Shown here one piece after another: positions 1 to 14,153 of a stretch of 64,000 nt of DNA (position 1 is the stretch's first letter; every line of letters starts with the position of its first letter). A program made the position numbers and the translations under genes. The stretch is from Marinobacter lutaoensis (GTDB lineage: Bacteria > Pseudomonadota > Gammaproteobacteria > Pseudomonadales > Oleiphilaceae). The DNA lies in the NCBI RefSeq assembly GCF_001981305.1, contig NZ_MSCW01000010.1, positions 1 through 64,000 of the forward strand, written 5' to 3'. Under the pieces are notes generated by a model that had not been told where the DNA came from, searched no databases, and saw only the letters and a list, made by a program, of their open reading frames with translations.

Positions 1-44
1 CCTGGTTCGTAGCCAGGTACTCTATCCAGCTGAGCTACAGCCGC
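1..44 (-). tRNA. tRNA-Arg (anticodon ACG), partial
   Basis: The 5' half of a tRNA on the minus strand; the 3' half lies outside the window. Visible are the acceptor 5' strand GCGGCTG, the D arm starting GCTCAGCTGGATAGAG, and an anticodon stem CCTGG/CCAGG enclosing the loop CTACGAA, so the anticodon is ACG (Arg, CGN codons). It lies 61 bp downstream of tRNA-Ser. This csrA, tRNA-Ser, tRNA-Arg order is familiar in Pseudomonas and relatives. Confidence 0.93.
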
Positions 45-103
45 GCATTCATCACTCTTGCGTTGAGCGCTACCTCAACCGTTCTCACTTCCCCTGATCG
101 GAA

Positions 104-196
<93 letters not shown>

Positions 197-279
197 GTGA
201 GAACGGGGCGTATACTACCATAATTTTTCAGTTTTCATAGGGTTGACACGAATTTTTTCGTTTCGGGTTGCCCGGATAC

Positions 280-314
280 AAAAAAGGCCGTTCGGGGTGT
301 TCCTGAACGGCCTT
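280..314 (-). terminator. Intrinsic terminator of csrA
   Basis: An inverted repeat AAGGCCGTTC (284-293) and GAACGGCCTT (305-314), extendable by G-C and G-T pairs into the loop. On the minus strand it is followed at once by a run of six T. It starts 8 bp after the csrA stop codon. Confidence 0.85.
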
Positions 315-321
315 CTTGGCA

Positions 322-519
322 TCAACGGTTGCCCGGTTCCGGCTCCTCGGAGCCCTTTTCCGACTGAATCCGTTGGTAGATTTCCTCGCGATGAACGGCC
401 ACATCCTTTGGGGCGTTAACCCCGATACGAACCTGGTTTCCCTTCACCCCCAACACGGTCACGGTGATGTCGTCACCGATCATCAGAGTTTCGCCAACAC
501 GGCGGGTCAAAATCAACAT
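322..519 (-). CDS. csrA: Carbon storage regulator CsrA (RsmA)
   Basis: CsrA is a dimeric RNA-binding protein that binds GGA motifs in mRNA leaders and usually blocks ribosome access. It controls carbon storage, motility, biofilm and secondary metabolism and is titrated by Rsm/Csr small RNAs. The 65-residue protein starts [10 protein letters not shown], and the two residues essential for RNA binding in E. coli, Leu4 and Arg44, are conserved. The C-terminal tail after about residue 52 ([12 protein letters not shown]) is variable in the family. The gene lies downstream of lysC and upstream of two tRNA genes, the usual context in Pseudomonas-like genomes. Its leader carries several GGA motifs, suggesting autoregulation. 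Confidence 0.98.
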   Translation of the reverse strand: MLILTRRVGETLMIGDDITVTVLGVKGNQVRIGVNAPKDVAVHREEIYQRIQSEKGSEEPEPGNR

Positions 520-625
520 ATCCCTTACTCCCTATCCAGAGCGTCTACTACCTGTTCCGACAAATGGTGTGTTTGTATATTTCTTATACTTTTTATTTTT
601 ATAATGAGATCACCGACAGCCAAAA
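520..625 (-). promoter_or_regulatory. csrA leader: AT-rich promoter region and GGA motifs
   Basis: Upstream of csrA on the minus strand there are four GGA trinucleotides at plus positions 521-523, 529-531, 535-537 and 556-558. The nearest, in AAGGGAT, is the Shine-Dalgarno region itself. CsrA binds GGA motifs, and csrA autoregulation through its own leader is known in E. coli. Beyond them an AT-rich tract (about 567-606) contains several -10-like sequences (TATAAG, TATACA), so the promoter probably lies there, though I cannot choose one hexamer. Confidence 0.5.
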
Positions 626-693
626 GACGCACATTCCCTTATACCTGCGAATGCACGCCCCCGGCCAGCGGGCTCACAACCCCACAACAGACC

Positions 694-708
694 TGCGGAT
701 TATCCGCA
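694..708. other. 15-bp palindrome after lysC
   Basis: TGCGGAT-T-ATCCGCA is a perfect dyad two bases beyond the lysC stop codon. It has no T run on either side, so it is not a convincing terminator. It could be a weak hairpin at the lysC mRNA end or a protein-binding dyad. Confidence 0.4.
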
Positions 709-710
709 CA

Positions 711-1946
711 TCAGGCCTCTTCGGTCCCGTTCCTGTCCAGTTCAAATGCGCTGTGAAGCGCGCGAACGGCAAGTTCGAGATACTTCTCGTCGATCACCAC
801 CGAAATCTTGATTTCCGATGTGGAGATCATCTGAATGTTGATGCCCTCTTTCGACAAGGCCTCAAACATTTTCGTGGCCACGCCCGCGTGCGAACGCATG
901 CCGACCCCCACGATGCTGACCTTGGCGATCTTGCTGTCGCCGACCACCTCACCGGCCGACAACTCGTCCGCCACGCCCTGGAGCACTTCCCGGGCACGCT
1001 TGAAGTCGTTGCGGTGCACCGTGAAGGTGAAGGCAGTCTTGTTGTCCTCGCCGACATTCTGGACGATCATGTCCACTTCAATGTTGGCATCACTGACCGG
1101 CTTGAGGATACGCAGGGCACTGCCCGGGGTATCCGGCACGCCGGAAATGGTCAGTTTGGCTTCATCGCGGTTAAAGGCAATGCCGGAGACGACCGGTTGT
1201 TCCATGGTGTCTTCATCCTCAAAAGTGATCAGAGTGCCCTCGCCCTCTTCGAAGCTCGACAGCACCCGTAAAGGAACATTGTACTTACCCGCAAACTCGA
1301 CGGAGCGAATCTGGAGCACCTTGGAGCCCAGGCTCGCCATTTCCAGCATCTCCTCGAAGGTGATGCGCTCGAGGCGCCGGGCACTGTCCACCACCCGCGG
1401 GTCGGTGGTGTAGACACCGTCCACGTCGGTGTAGATCTGGCATTCGTCCGCCTTCAGGGCCGCCGCCAGCGCAACCGCCGTGGTATCGGAACCACCACGC
1501 CCCAGGGTGGTGATGTCCCCCTTCTCGTCGATCCCCTGGAACCCGGCCACCACCACCACGCGGCCAGCGTCCAGGTCCGCCCGCATGCGGTGCTCGTCGA
1601 TGTGCTGGATACGGGCCTTGGTGTGACTGCTGTCGGTCAGGATGCGAACCTGGGAACCGGTGTAAGAACGCGCCTCGCAACCACGCTTATGCAGGGCCAT
1701 GGCCAGCAACGCAATGGTCACCTGCTCGCCGGTGGACACCAGAACATCCATTTCCCGGGGGGTCGGTTCCTCCATGATTTCCTTGGCAAGCGAAATCAGG
1801 CGGTTGGTCTCCCCGCTCATCGCGGATACCACGACCACGATGTCATGACCTTCCTTGCGAAAACGGCACACCTTGTCGGCAACCGCCTCGATACGCTCAA
1901 TGGTGCCTACCGAAGTACCACCAAATTTCTGAACCAACAGCGCCAT
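711..1946 (-). CDS. lysC: Aspartate kinase
   Basis: Phosphorylates L-aspartate with ATP, the first step toward lysine, threonine, methionine and diaminopimelate. The 411-residue protein has the N-terminal kinase signature QKFGGTSVG (residues 6-14), an amino acid kinase domain to about residue 250, and two C-terminal ACT domains that normally sense lysine and/or threonine. The length fits the monofunctional Pseudomonas/Corynebacterium type rather than an aspartokinase-homoserine dehydrogenase fusion. It lies between alaS upstream and csrA downstream, the conserved order in this group. The ATG at 1946 gives the expected N-terminus. Confidence 0.97.
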   Translation of the reverse strand: MALLVQKFGGTSVGTIERIEAVADKVCRFRKEGHDIVVVVSAMSGETNRLISLAKEIMEEPTPREMDVLVSTGEQVTIALLAMALHKRGCEARSYTGSQVRILTDSSHTKARIQHIDEHRMRADLDAGRVVVVAGFQGIDEKGDITTLGRGGSDTTAVALAAALKADECQIYTDVDGVYTTDPRVVDSARRLERITFEEMLEMASLGSKVLQIRSVEFAGKYNVPLRVLSSFEEGEGTLITFEDEDTMEQPVVSGIAFNRDEAKLTISGVPDTPGSALRILKPVSDANIEVDMIVQNVGEDNKTAFTFTVHRNDFKRAREVLQGVADELSAGEVVGDSKIAKVSIVGVGMRSHAGVATKMFEALSKEGINIQMISTSEIKISVVIDEKYLELAVRALHSAFELDRNGTEEA

Positions 1947-1978
1947 GTCTTTGCCAAACTCCGAACCAGGGACTCGCA

Positions 1979-1997
1979 GCGGAGCCGACGGCTCCGC
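1979..1997. other. GC-rich hairpin in the alaS-lysC gap
   Basis: GCGGAGCC (1979-1986) and GGCTCCGC (1990-1997) form a perfect 8-bp stem with a three-base loop in the lysC leader. No U-tract follows on the minus strand, so termination is not implied. It may be a leader structure or chance in GC-rich DNA. Confidence 0.35.
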
Positions 1998-2054
1998 CAG
2001 TCAAAAGAAAACGGGCGGGATTATAAACCCCGGCCCGCTCCCGAAAACAGTTGC

Positions 2055-4685
<2,631 letters not shown>

Positions 4686-4709
4686 AGACCTTTGATACCT
4701 TTCCAGAAA

Positions 4710-4731
4710 CCCGACGGGAGTCGCCCTCGGG
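4710..4731 (-). other. Leader hairpin upstream of alaS
   Basis: On the minus strand CCCGA and GGG segments pair with CCC and TCGGG across a short loop (one base bulged), followed by TTTC, 25 bp ahead of the alaS start. It could be a weak attenuator or only a 5' leader structure. Confidence 0.25.
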
Positions 4732-4752
4732 TCCGCAATTGAATACGAATAC

Positions 4753-4780
4753 TTACACGGGGGTGCAAATCCGCTACTCT
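4753..4780 (+). promoter_or_regulatory. Candidate sigma-70 promoter for the RDD gene
   Basis: TTACAC (4753-4758), a 16-base spacer, then TACTCT (4775-4780). The predicted start of transcription would be about 40 bases before the ATG at 4828. Both hexamers deviate from consensus. Confidence 0.35.
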
Positions 4781-4827
4781 AGCACACGCCGAGAACAGGA
4801 AAAACGTGAAACCTCACAGGAGACGCC

Positions 4828-5367
4828 ATGCCCCGACGCTTTCATGACGCCGAGGAACTCTTGCCCCCAGCCACCGTGTTCAAGCGCGCCCTGGCCATCG
4901 TCTACGACGGTCTGATCAGCATCGCCGTGCTGCTGGTGGCCACCTGGATCTACACCATGATCGCCGGCTCCCTGACCGGCTGGGACCGGTACGAACAACT
5001 GGCAGAAGCCGGCCGGCTGTCCGGTGACCCTGGCCTGACTTTCGTCCTGTTCCTGGTGCTTTACCTATTCTTCGCCTACTTCTGGACCCGCATCGGGCAG
5101 ACGCTGGGCATGCAGGTCTGGCGCATCCGCATCGAGAACCTGGACGGCACGGCGGTCAGCTGGACCCAGGCACTGATCCGCTATGTCACCGCCTCCGCCG
5201 TGGTGTTCCTGGCGATGCTCGGCGGCTACTACCTTGGCGCCGCCACCCTGTTCATTTCCATCCCTGCGATCATCGCCCTGTTCCTGCCCATCAACGGCCT
5301 GTCGGTGACCGACCGGATGTCCAACAGCGTGGTGGTTCAGGTCCCCAAGCCCCCCAAGTCAGCCTGA
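4828..5367 (+). CDS. RDD family inner membrane protein
   Basis: A 179-residue integral membrane protein of the RDD family, whose name comes from conserved Arg and Asp residues; the relevant segment here is FKRALAIVYDGLI near residue 17. Hydrophobic segments occur at about residues 28-46, 73-91 and 117-155, with a charged C-terminal tail. Some RDD proteins have been proposed to transport sodium or other ions, but the role of this one cannot be read from sequence. SD-like AGGAG precedes the ATG. It is divergent from alaS and convergent with lptG, standing alone as a transcription unit. Confidence 0.85.
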   Translation: MPRRFHDAEELLPPATVFKRALAIVYDGLISIAVLLVATWIYTMIAGSLTGWDRYEQLAEAGRLSGDPGLTFVLFLVLYLFFAYFWTRIGQTLGMQVWRIRIENLDGTAVSWTQALIRYVTASAVVFLAMLGGYYLGAATLFISIPAIIALFLPINGLSVTDRMSNSVVVQVPKPPKSA

Positions 5368-5372
5368 AGGCA

Positions 5373-5395
5373 CGGCGGGCTCAGCCGGCCCGCCG
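5373..5395. terminator. GC-rich hairpin between RDD gene and lptG
   Basis: CGGCGGGC (5373-5380) pairs with GCCCGCCG (5388-5395) over a seven-base loop, between two convergent genes; its right arm overlaps the lptG 3' end. Neither side has a strong T run, so it is at best a weak bidirectional terminator. Confidence 0.35.
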
Positions 5396-6442
5396 CATCA
5401 GCAGCGCCCCCGCCACCGCACTGATCGCAATCGGAATCAGCACCGCCAGCATGGGGTTGAAGCCATAGACCACGCTCATCGGCCCCAGCAGGTCCTGTAG
5501 ATACTTGAACACCAGCCCGACCAGCAAGCCGGTGAACACCCGAAAGCCCATGGTAACCGAGCGCAGAGGTCCGAAGATGAAGGAAATGGCCACCAGGACC
5601 ATCACCGCGGTTCCCAATGGCATCAGGGCCTTTTTCCAAAACGCCAGCCAGTAGGGGTCGGCATTCAGGCCCTGCTCGCCCAGGTAGGTGGCGTAGGTAT
5701 ACAGGCCGCTCATGGACAGGTCTTCGGGCTTGACGATCAGGACGCTCAGCACCTGGGGCGACAGGCCGGTGTCCCAGCGCAGCAGAGGGTGAGTTTCCAG
5801 GCGCGTGTGGTCCTGCTCAACCACCGTGGTCCGGACATTCTCCAGCAGCCAGTAGTCACGCTGGTAGATGGCCCGCTCGGCAAAACTGCTGGACAGCAGC
5901 CGCATGGCGTCATCGAACCGGAACAGGGACACGCCGTGCAACACACCGTTGGGCTGCACGGCGTTCAGGTGCATGAACACATTGCCTTCCCGGTGCCAGA
6001 CCCCGTACCGGGAGGCCACGTTCTTGCCGGAGCCCAGCGCCACCGCCTTCTCGCTCTGGGCGTAACGCTCCGCCGGCGGCGCCACGTACTCACCCAGAAT
6101 CACCCCCAGCAACACCACCACCAGAGCCGGTTTCATGGCAGACCAGACAATGCGCCGCAGGGAAACGCCGGCGGCGCGGATGACCGTCAGTTCCGAGGCG
6201 CTGGCCATGGCACCGAGGCCGATCAGGCAACCCATGAAGGCGCCCAGCGGCAGGTAATCATAGATTCGCCGGGGTAAGGTCAGAAACACATACCATAGAG
6301 CTTGCAGGGTCTGGTACTGATTGCGGGTGTCCTCGAGTTCGCCGATGAAGGCGAAGATCATGTCCAGGGACAACACCACCACCATCACCAGGAGGATGGC
6401 GCTGCCCACCGAGCGCATGACGTAACGATCAATCCGGCGCAT
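5381..6442 (-). CDS. lptG: LPS export system permease LptG
   Basis: One of two permease subunits of the LptB2FG ABC transporter, which extracts lipopolysaccharide from the inner membrane and passes it to LptC and LptA. The 353-residue protein begins MRRIDRYVMRSVG, with an N-terminal TM segment (about residues 10-33), two more before residue 120, a periplasmic beta-jellyroll region (about 130-265), and three C-terminal TM segments. The ATG at 6442 has a strong GGGAGG Shine-Dalgarno six bases upstream, so I prefer it to the GTG two codons earlier. It overlaps the 3' end of lptF by 14 bases, indicating coupled translation. Confidence 0.95.
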   Translation of the reverse strand: MRRIDRYVMRSVGSAILLVMVVVLSLDMIFAFIGELEDTRNQYQTLQALWYVFLTLPRRIYDYLPLGAFMGCLIGLGAMASASELTVIRAAGVSLRRIVWSAMKPALVVVLLGVILGEYVAPPAERYAQSEKAVALGSGKNVASRYGVWHREGNVFMHLNAVQPNGVLHGVSLFRFDDAMRLLSSSFAERAIYQRDYWLLENVRTTVVEQDHTRLETHPLLRWDTGLSPQVLSVLIVKPEDLSMSGLYTYATYLGEQGLNADPYWLAFWKKALMPLGTAVMVLVAISFIFGPLRSVTMGFRVFTGLLVGLVFKYLQDLLGPMSVVYGFNPMLAVLIPIAISAVAGALLMRRAG

Positions 6443-7535
6443 GACCACCCTCCCGGATCAGGCGGCGCCGGCGCAGCCAGGCCGGCCCGAACTGCAGCCA
6501 CAGCCCCAGTGCCAAGAACAGCGCGTGCACCCAGAGCATGCCCAGCCATTCCGGCACCTTGCCATCGGCCAGCGCATCCCGGCCGACAATCAGTAACCCC
6601 AGATAGGTGATGTAGACCAACATGGCCGGCAACAAATGGAAAAAACGCCCCTGGCGCGGATTGACCCGGCTCAGGCGCACCGCCAGCAGGGTCACGATGG
6701 GAACGATCAGCGGCAGCGACAGCCGCCAGTGCAACAGGGCCCGATCCCGGGGATCCTCCGAGGCCCACAGATCGGCGGTGGCGACGCCTTCCTCCAGATC
6801 CACCTGGCGGCCACTGCCGCTCTGGATCTTCAGCCCGTAGGCCCCGAACTCGGTAACCTGAAAATCCAGACGTCCGGGCGTGCCGTCGATGCGCGCGCCA
6901 TTCTCCAGAATCAGAAAGCGGCTGCCGGTCTCCTCGTCGATCAGCTGGGAACCCGACTCCGCGGTAATGATGCTCAGACCCTCCTCCTGGTCTCCGTATT
7001 CGGCGATGAACACGCCCTGGAGCCGGCGCTTGTCATCACTGAGGGATTCCGTGTACGTGACCCGCCCGCCGGAGAGCAGATTCTGGAAACGCCCGGGCGC
7101 CAGCATTTCGAATTCCGTGGCCCGGGACTGCTCGGCCAGAATCGTCTCCACCTGTTTCATACCCCAGGGCGAGACGTAGAGGCTCATGGCGCCCACCACC
7201 AGCATCACCGGCAGACTGCCCAGCAGAGTCTTGGTCAGCAGCTGCCGATCGCTGACCCCGCAGGCCGACAGCACGGTCATCTCGCTTTCCAGATACATCC
7301 GGCCATACGCCAGCAGAATGCCGATGAACAGGCCCAGCGGCAGAATCAGTTCCAGGAACCCCGGAAAACGGTAGGCCATGATGGTCAGCAGAACGTCTGC
7401 CGAGATCCGGCCTTCCGCCGCGTTGCCCAGATACTTGAGAAAGCGGCCACTCATGAACACCAGCAGCAGGATGCCGGACACCGCAACCATGCTGGTCATG
7501 ACCTGGCGGACGAGGTAACGGAAAATAATGCTCAA
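6429..7535 (-). CDS. lptF: LPS export system permease LptF
   Basis: Partner permease of LptG in the inner-membrane LPS extractor. The 368-residue protein starts (M)SIIFRYLVRQVM, typical for LptF, followed by TM segments at about 12-35, 50-75 and 98-120, a periplasmic jellyroll domain (about 125-260), and three C-terminal TM segments ending near residue 355. The only start that keeps the conserved N-terminus is TTG at 7535, with GAGAG just upstream; this weak start may limit expression. lptG follows, overlapping. The divergent partner across the 219-bp upstream gap is pepA, the same arrangement as in Pseudomonas. Confidence 0.95.
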   Translation of the reverse strand: MSIIFRYLVRQVMTSMVAVSGILLLVFMSGRFLKYLGNAAEGRISADVLLTIMAYRFPGFLELILPLGLFIGILLAYGRMYLESEMTVLSACGVSDRQLLTKTLLGSLPVMLVVGAMSLYVSPWGMKQVETILAEQSRATEFEMLAPGRFQNLLSGGRVTYTESLSDDKRRLQGVFIAEYGDQEEGLSIITAESGSQLIDEETGSRFLILENGARIDGTPGRLDFQVTEFGAYGLKIQSGSGRQVDLEEGVATADLWASEDPRDRALLHWRLSLPLIVPIVTLLAVRLSRVNPRQGRFFHLLPAMLVYITYLGLLIVGRDALADGKVPEWLGMLWVHALFLALGLWLQFGPAWLRRRRLIREGGHAPD

Positions 7536-7754
7536 AACGGTCTCTCTGGCCGCATCGTTGGAAACGAATGGAGGAATCCGGAAACAGCGCGTATTCTATG
7601 TAACCTTCGCCCTGAATGACAGGGCCCGGGCATGACAATGCCGCCACCATCCGTCGGCGCTTGAATCCACCGGCCTCCACCCCAATGCTGAGGGGAAACG
7701 GGCGCCGGTTGCACACCGCCCGGCCGCATCCCAGTACAACCGACAGGAGTTGCC
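7536..7754. promoter_or_regulatory. Divergent lptF / pepA promoter region
   Basis: A 219-bp gap between divergent genes with no coding signal. A -10-like TAGAAT lies on the minus strand at 7593-7598 for lptF, without a good -35. pepA has GACAGGAG as ribosome binding site just before its ATG at 7755. No clear operator dyad was seen. Confidence 0.4.
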
Positions 7755-9236
7755 ATGAACTTCAGCCTGAGCAGCAAAGCCATTGCCAGCAGCAAAGCCG
7801 ATTGTCTCGTCGTCGCGGTTCCCGAGGCCGGGGACTGGCCCGAATCCACCCGCCAGGCGGACGCCGCGCTGGACGGGCTGATCACCCGCCTGCACAAGGC
7901 CGGAGACATCACCGGCAAAAACGCCAGCACCACCCTGGTGCCCCTGCTGGACGGGCAGCCCTGGGGCCGGCTCCTGGTGGTGGGCACCGGCAAGCCCGGT
8001 GACCGCTCCGCCGCCCACTTCCGCAAGGCCGTCACCGCCGCCGTGGGCGCGGTCAAGGACAGCCCCGCCAAAAGCCTGCTGCTGGCCCTGGCGGACACCG
8101 ACCTCACCCGCGGCGACGAGGCATTCCGGTTGAACGCCATCGGCCGCCTCCTGGAAGAACAGCTCTACAGCTTCACAGAATTCAAGAGCGAGAAACCGGC
8201 CCCACGCACGCTCAAGAAAGTGGTGGTTCAGGCGTCCGGAACCGGCAAGGCGCTCAAGGAAGCCTTCAACCTCGGCCTGGCCACCGGCCGTGGCATGAAT
8301 TACACCCGCGACCTGGGCAATACGCCCCCCAATGTCTGTCACCCGTCCTGGCTGGCCAGCCAGGCCCAGGCGCTGGCCAAGGCGCACGATTGCATCAAGA
8401 CCGAGGTGCTGGATGAGAAACAGCTGGAAAAACTCGGCATGAACACCATCCTCGCCGTCGGCAAGGGCAGCAAGCAGCCGCCCCGCCTGATCGTGATGGA
8501 ATATCGCGGCGGCAACGCCAAGGACAAACCCTACGTTCTGGTGGGCAAGGGCATCACCTTTGATACCGGCGGCATCAGCCTCAAGCCCGGCGAAGGCATG
8601 GATGAGATGAAATACGACATGGGCGGTGCCGCCAGCGTACTGGGCACCATGAAGGTGCTGGCGGAAACCCAGCCCCGGATCAACGTGATCGGCGTCATCG
8701 CCGCTGCGGAAAACATGCCCGATGGCGGCGCCTCCCGCCCGGGCGACATCGTCACGACGTTGTCCGGCCTGACCGTGGAAATCCTCAACACCGACGCCGA
8801 GGGCCGGCTGGTGTTGTGCGACGCCCTCACCTACGTCAAAAAATTCGACCCTGCCGCGGTGATCGACATCGCCACCCTCACTGGCGCCTGCATCATCGCC
8901 CTGGGCCACCACGCCTCCGGCCTGCTCGCCAACAGCGACGAGCTGGCCGAGGAGTTGCTGGCCGCCGGCGAACGCAGTGGCGACCGGGCCTGGCGCCTAC
9001 CGCTCTGGGACGAATACCAGAGCCAGCTGGACAGCAACTTCGCCGACCTCGCCAACATCGGCGGCCGGCCGGCCGGCACCATCACCGCCGCCTGCTTCCT
9101 GTCCCGCTTCACCAAGGACTACCGCTGGGCGCACCTGGATGTTGCCGGCACCGCCTGGGTATCCGGCAAGGCCAAGGGCGCCACGGGCCGCCCGGTACCG
9201 CTGCTGGTGGACTACCTGATGTCCCACGCCGGGTGA
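7755..9236 (+). CDS. pepA: Leucyl aminopeptidase (M17 family, cytosol aminopeptidase)
   Basis: Removes N-terminal residues from peptides; M17 enzymes are dinuclear-metal hexamers, and PepA in some bacteria also binds DNA as a regulator. The 493-residue protein has an N-terminal macro-like domain and a C-terminal catalytic domain with VGKGITFDTGG (catalytic/metal Lys265, Asp270) and the family signature NTDAEGRL (residues 345-352), which contributes Asp347, Glu349 and Arg351. All expected metal ligands appear present. The gene opens a plus-strand run pepA-holC-valS-panE and is divergent from lptFG. The stop codon overlaps the start of holC. Confidence 0.97.
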   Translation: MNFSLSSKAIASSKADCLVVAVPEAGDWPESTRQADAALDGLITRLHKAGDITGKNASTTLVPLLDGQPWGRLLVVGTGKPGDRSAAHFRKAVTAAVGAVKDSPAKSLLLALADTDLTRGDEAFRLNAIGRLLEEQLYSFTEFKSEKPAPRTLKKVVVQASGTGKALKEAFNLGLATGRGMNYTRDLGNTPPNVCHPSWLASQAQALAKAHDCIKTEVLDEKQLEKLGMNTILAVGKGSKQPPRLIVMEYRGGNAKDKPYVLVGKGITFDTGGISLKPGEGMDEMKYDMGGAASVLGTMKVLAETQPRINVIGVIAAAENMPDGGASRPGDIVTTLSGLTVEILNTDAEGRLVLCDALTYVKKFDPAAVIDIATLTGACIIALGHHASGLLANSDELAEELLAAGERSGDRAWRLPLWDEYQSQLDSNFADLANIGGRPAGTITAACFLSRFTKDYRWAHLDVAGTAWVSGKAKGATGRPVPLLVDYLMSHAG

Positions 9237-9709
9237 TGGCCGCCGCATCCTCCGGGACCGGCCAGGAGGCGCGCGACCGGCGCTACTGGTTCCACATCCT
9301 GGCCCGGCCCGCCCCCGAGGCCCGTCTCCAGCATGCGGTGAAACTCACCGAGAAGGCCTGGCGCCAGGGCGACCGGGTCGGTATTGCCTGCGACTCCAAG
9401 GAGCAGGCCCAGGCCCTGGACGACCTGCTGTGGTCGTTCAGCCCGGAGGCGTTCATCCCCCATGCCATCGTGCCGGAGACGACGACCTGCGCCGAGCCGG
9501 TCGGCCTGCTGTTGGGACCGCCGGCGGCGGCGGACTGGGATACCGTCATCGTGCTGTCCTCGGCTCTCCCCGCCGAAGCCGATCGTTTCCGCCGCCTGGC
9601 CCTGATCGCCCACAACGACCCGGCCATCCTGAACCAGGCCCGGAGCCACTACCGTCAACTGCGCTCCCTGGGCATCACGCCACAGGTCCACGACCAGAGA
9701 AAGCGGTGA
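9236..9709 (+). CDS. holC: DNA polymerase III chi subunit
   Basis: The chi subunit links the clamp loader, through psi, to single-stranded DNA-binding protein at the replication fork. The 157-residue product starts after MAAASSGTGQEARDRRYWF and contains the family pattern: a beta strand 'YWFHIL', helix 'LTEKAWRQGDRVGIAC', then 'DDLLWSFSPEAFIPH' (about residues 60-75) and 'VIVLSS'. The ATG at 9236 overlaps the pepA stop (TGATG), so translation is coupled. The pepA-holC-valS order is conserved in gammaproteobacteria. The N-terminus is about ten residues longer than usual; no good internal ATG is available. Confidence 0.92.
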   Translation: MAAASSGTGQEARDRRYWFHILARPAPEARLQHAVKLTEKAWRQGDRVGIACDSKEQAQALDDLLWSFSPEAFIPHAIVPETTTCAEPVGLLLGPPAAADWDTVIVLSSALPAEADRFRRLALIAHNDPAILNQARSHYRQLRSLGITPQVHDQRKR

Positions 9710-9720
9710 ACCCGCAAAGG

Positions 9721-9749
9721 TTCGCCGCACTCCGGTGACCATGTATAAT
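9721..9749 (+). promoter_or_regulatory. Candidate valS promoter
   Basis: A perfect -10 TATAAT (9744-9749) lies in the holC-valS gap. The best -35 with a 17-base spacer is TTCGCC (9721-9726), which is weak. It would allow valS to be transcribed independently of pepA-holC. Confidence 0.45.
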
Positions 9750-9802
9750 CGGGCGTCCTGTTTTTCCTTGTGAATCCACCAAACGGTCACCAGTACACAC
9801 CC

Positions 9803-12655
<2,853 letters not shown>

Positions 12656-12660
12656 GGCCC

Positions 12661-13560
12661 ATGATCGGGCTTCTGGGTGCCGGTGCTCTCGGGCGGCTCT
12701 GGGCCGCCCGACTGCCGGTCGGGCAAGTGGTCTACCTACCCCGACCAGGGCAACCGGCGCCCACGCTGGCCTACACCCTGGAAGTTCCCGGGGGGCAGAG
12801 CCTCCGCACCCGCGTGCCGGCACTCTCCACCCCCGGCGACCTGTCGCTGCTGCTGGTCACCACCAAGGCCGGCGATGCCCTTCCCGCACTCGACCACTGG
12901 CTGCCGCGGCTGGCCCCGTCCGTGCCCGTGGTGCTGTTCCAGAATGGCCTAGGCAGTCAGCAAGCCATAGCCGAGCGCCATGCCGACCGCCCCATCCTCG
13001 CCGCCAGTACCACCGAAGGCGCCAACCGGCCAACCCCGGACCGGGTGGTGCATGCCGGGCGCGGCGACACCTGGCTGGGTGCCCTGACCCCCGCCGCGCG
13101 GTGCCGGCTCGACGCCGTCGCGGCTCAGCTGGCAGCCGCCGGGCTGCGGCTGGAAACCACCGATGACATTCTGGAACGGCTCTGGTGGAAACTTGTGGTC
13201 AACGCCGGCATCAACCCATTCACCGCCCTGCTCGACTGCCCCAACGGTGCGCTTCTGCAGGCCCCGCTCTTTCTCGAACACATCGACCCCCTGTGCCGGG
13301 AGCTGGCCGCGCTGATGGCAGCCGAAGGCATTGGTCAGCCCCGTCCGGAGGCGCTGCGGGCACGCATCGAGGCAGTGGCCCGAAACACCGCCGCCAACAC
13401 GTCGTCGATGCGCAGTGACGTGCGCCAGGGCCGACGTACCGAGATCGATTACATCAATGGCTATCTGGTCCGGGTCGGGCTCCGCCACGGCATCGCCACC
13501 CCGGTGAACCGGATGTTGACCGAAAAGGTCAGACAACTGACGTCAAATAGACAGGAATAG
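12661..13560 (+). CDS. panE: 2-dehydropantoate 2-reductase (ketopantoate reductase family)
   Basis: Expected to reduce 2-dehydropantoate to pantoate with NADPH in pantothenate synthesis. The 299-residue protein has the nucleotide-binding GAGALG motif at residues 6-11 and the C-terminal domain pattern KLVVNAGINPFTALL, whose Lys177 matches the catalytic lysine of E. coli PanE. Later 'NTSSMRSDVRQGRRTEIDYINGY' fits the family's substrate/dimer region. Translation probably couples to valS, five bases upstream. Families of this fold include other 2-ketoacid reductases, so the substrate is inferred. Confidence 0.88.
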   Translation: MIGLLGAGALGRLWAARLPVGQVVYLPRPGQPAPTLAYTLEVPGGQSLRTRVPALSTPGDLSLLLVTTKAGDALPALDHWLPRLAPSVPVVLFQNGLGSQQAIAERHADRPILAASTTEGANRPTPDRVVHAGRGDTWLGALTPAARCRLDAVAAQLAAAGLRLETTDDILERLWWKLVVNAGINPFTALLDCPNGALLQAPLFLEHIDPLCRELAALMAAEGIGQPRPEALRARIEAVARNTAANTSSMRSDVRQGRRTEIDYINGYLVRVGLRHGIATPVNRMLTEKVRQLTSNRQE

Positions 13561-13569
13561 GAACACGTG

Positions 13570-14127
13570 ATGGGCAACCGCCTCTCGAAAATCTATACCC
13601 GGACCGGCGACGACGGCTCCACCGGGCTCGCCGACGGCAACCGCATCGCCAAAAACGCCCAGCGGGTGGACGCCATGGGTACAGTGGACGAACTCAACTG
13701 CCACATCGGCCTGCTGATCGAACACCTGCCGGCGGACGACCCGCTGCTGGCATGCCTGCGCCGCATCCAGCATCATCTGTTCGACCTCGGCGGGGAGCTT
13801 GCCATTCCCGGCAGTCAGATCATCGGCGAGGCCCACATCCGCTGGCTTGAGCAGACCCTGGACGAGCACAACGCCGACCTGCCCCCGCTGAAAAACTTCA
13901 TCCTGCCTGGAGGCTCGCCCGCGGCCGCCCAGTGCCATCTGGCGCGGGCGGTATGCCGGCGGGCGGAACGGGGGGTGGTGGCGCTCGGACACGAGGACCC
14001 CATCAACACCGCCTCGCGCCGCTATCTGAACCGACTGTCCGACCTGCTGTTTGTGCTGGCCCGGGTACTGGCGCGCCGTTCCGGGGCCCGGGAAATTCTC
14101 TGGGAACAACAAACATCCGGCCTCTAG
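13570..14127 (+). CDS. Corrinoid adenosyltransferase, PduO type
   Basis: Transfers the adenosyl group of ATP to cob(I)alamin, producing adenosylcobalamin. The 185-residue protein shows the PduO/MMAB family N-terminal motif IYTRTGDDGSTGL (binds ATP phosphates), the TVDELNCHIG helix, and the C-terminal RRYLNRLSDLLFVLAR segment with conserved Arg, Asn and Asp residues. It belongs to the five-helix-bundle PduO type rather than CobA/BtuR. ATG 13570 is chosen because TAGGAA lies seven bases upstream; GTG at 13567 is possible. No other cobalamin genes are near, consistent with salvage or with synthesis encoded elsewhere. Confidence 0.92.
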   Translation: MGNRLSKIYTRTGDDGSTGLADGNRIAKNAQRVDAMGTVDELNCHIGLLIEHLPADDPLLACLRRIQHHLFDLGGELAIPGSQIIGEAHIRWLEQTLDEHNADLPPLKNFILPGGSPAAAQCHLARAVCRRAERGVVALGHEDPINTASRRYLNRLSDLLFVLARVLARRSGAREILWEQQTSGL

Positions 14128-14153
14128 GACCGGATACGGGCAGGCCGGCGCGA

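Noticed and set aside
13570..14127. Considered a cobalamin operon
   Set aside because: Only the adenosyltransferase is present; the neighbours are valS, panE and a chemoreceptor, so no operon is supported.
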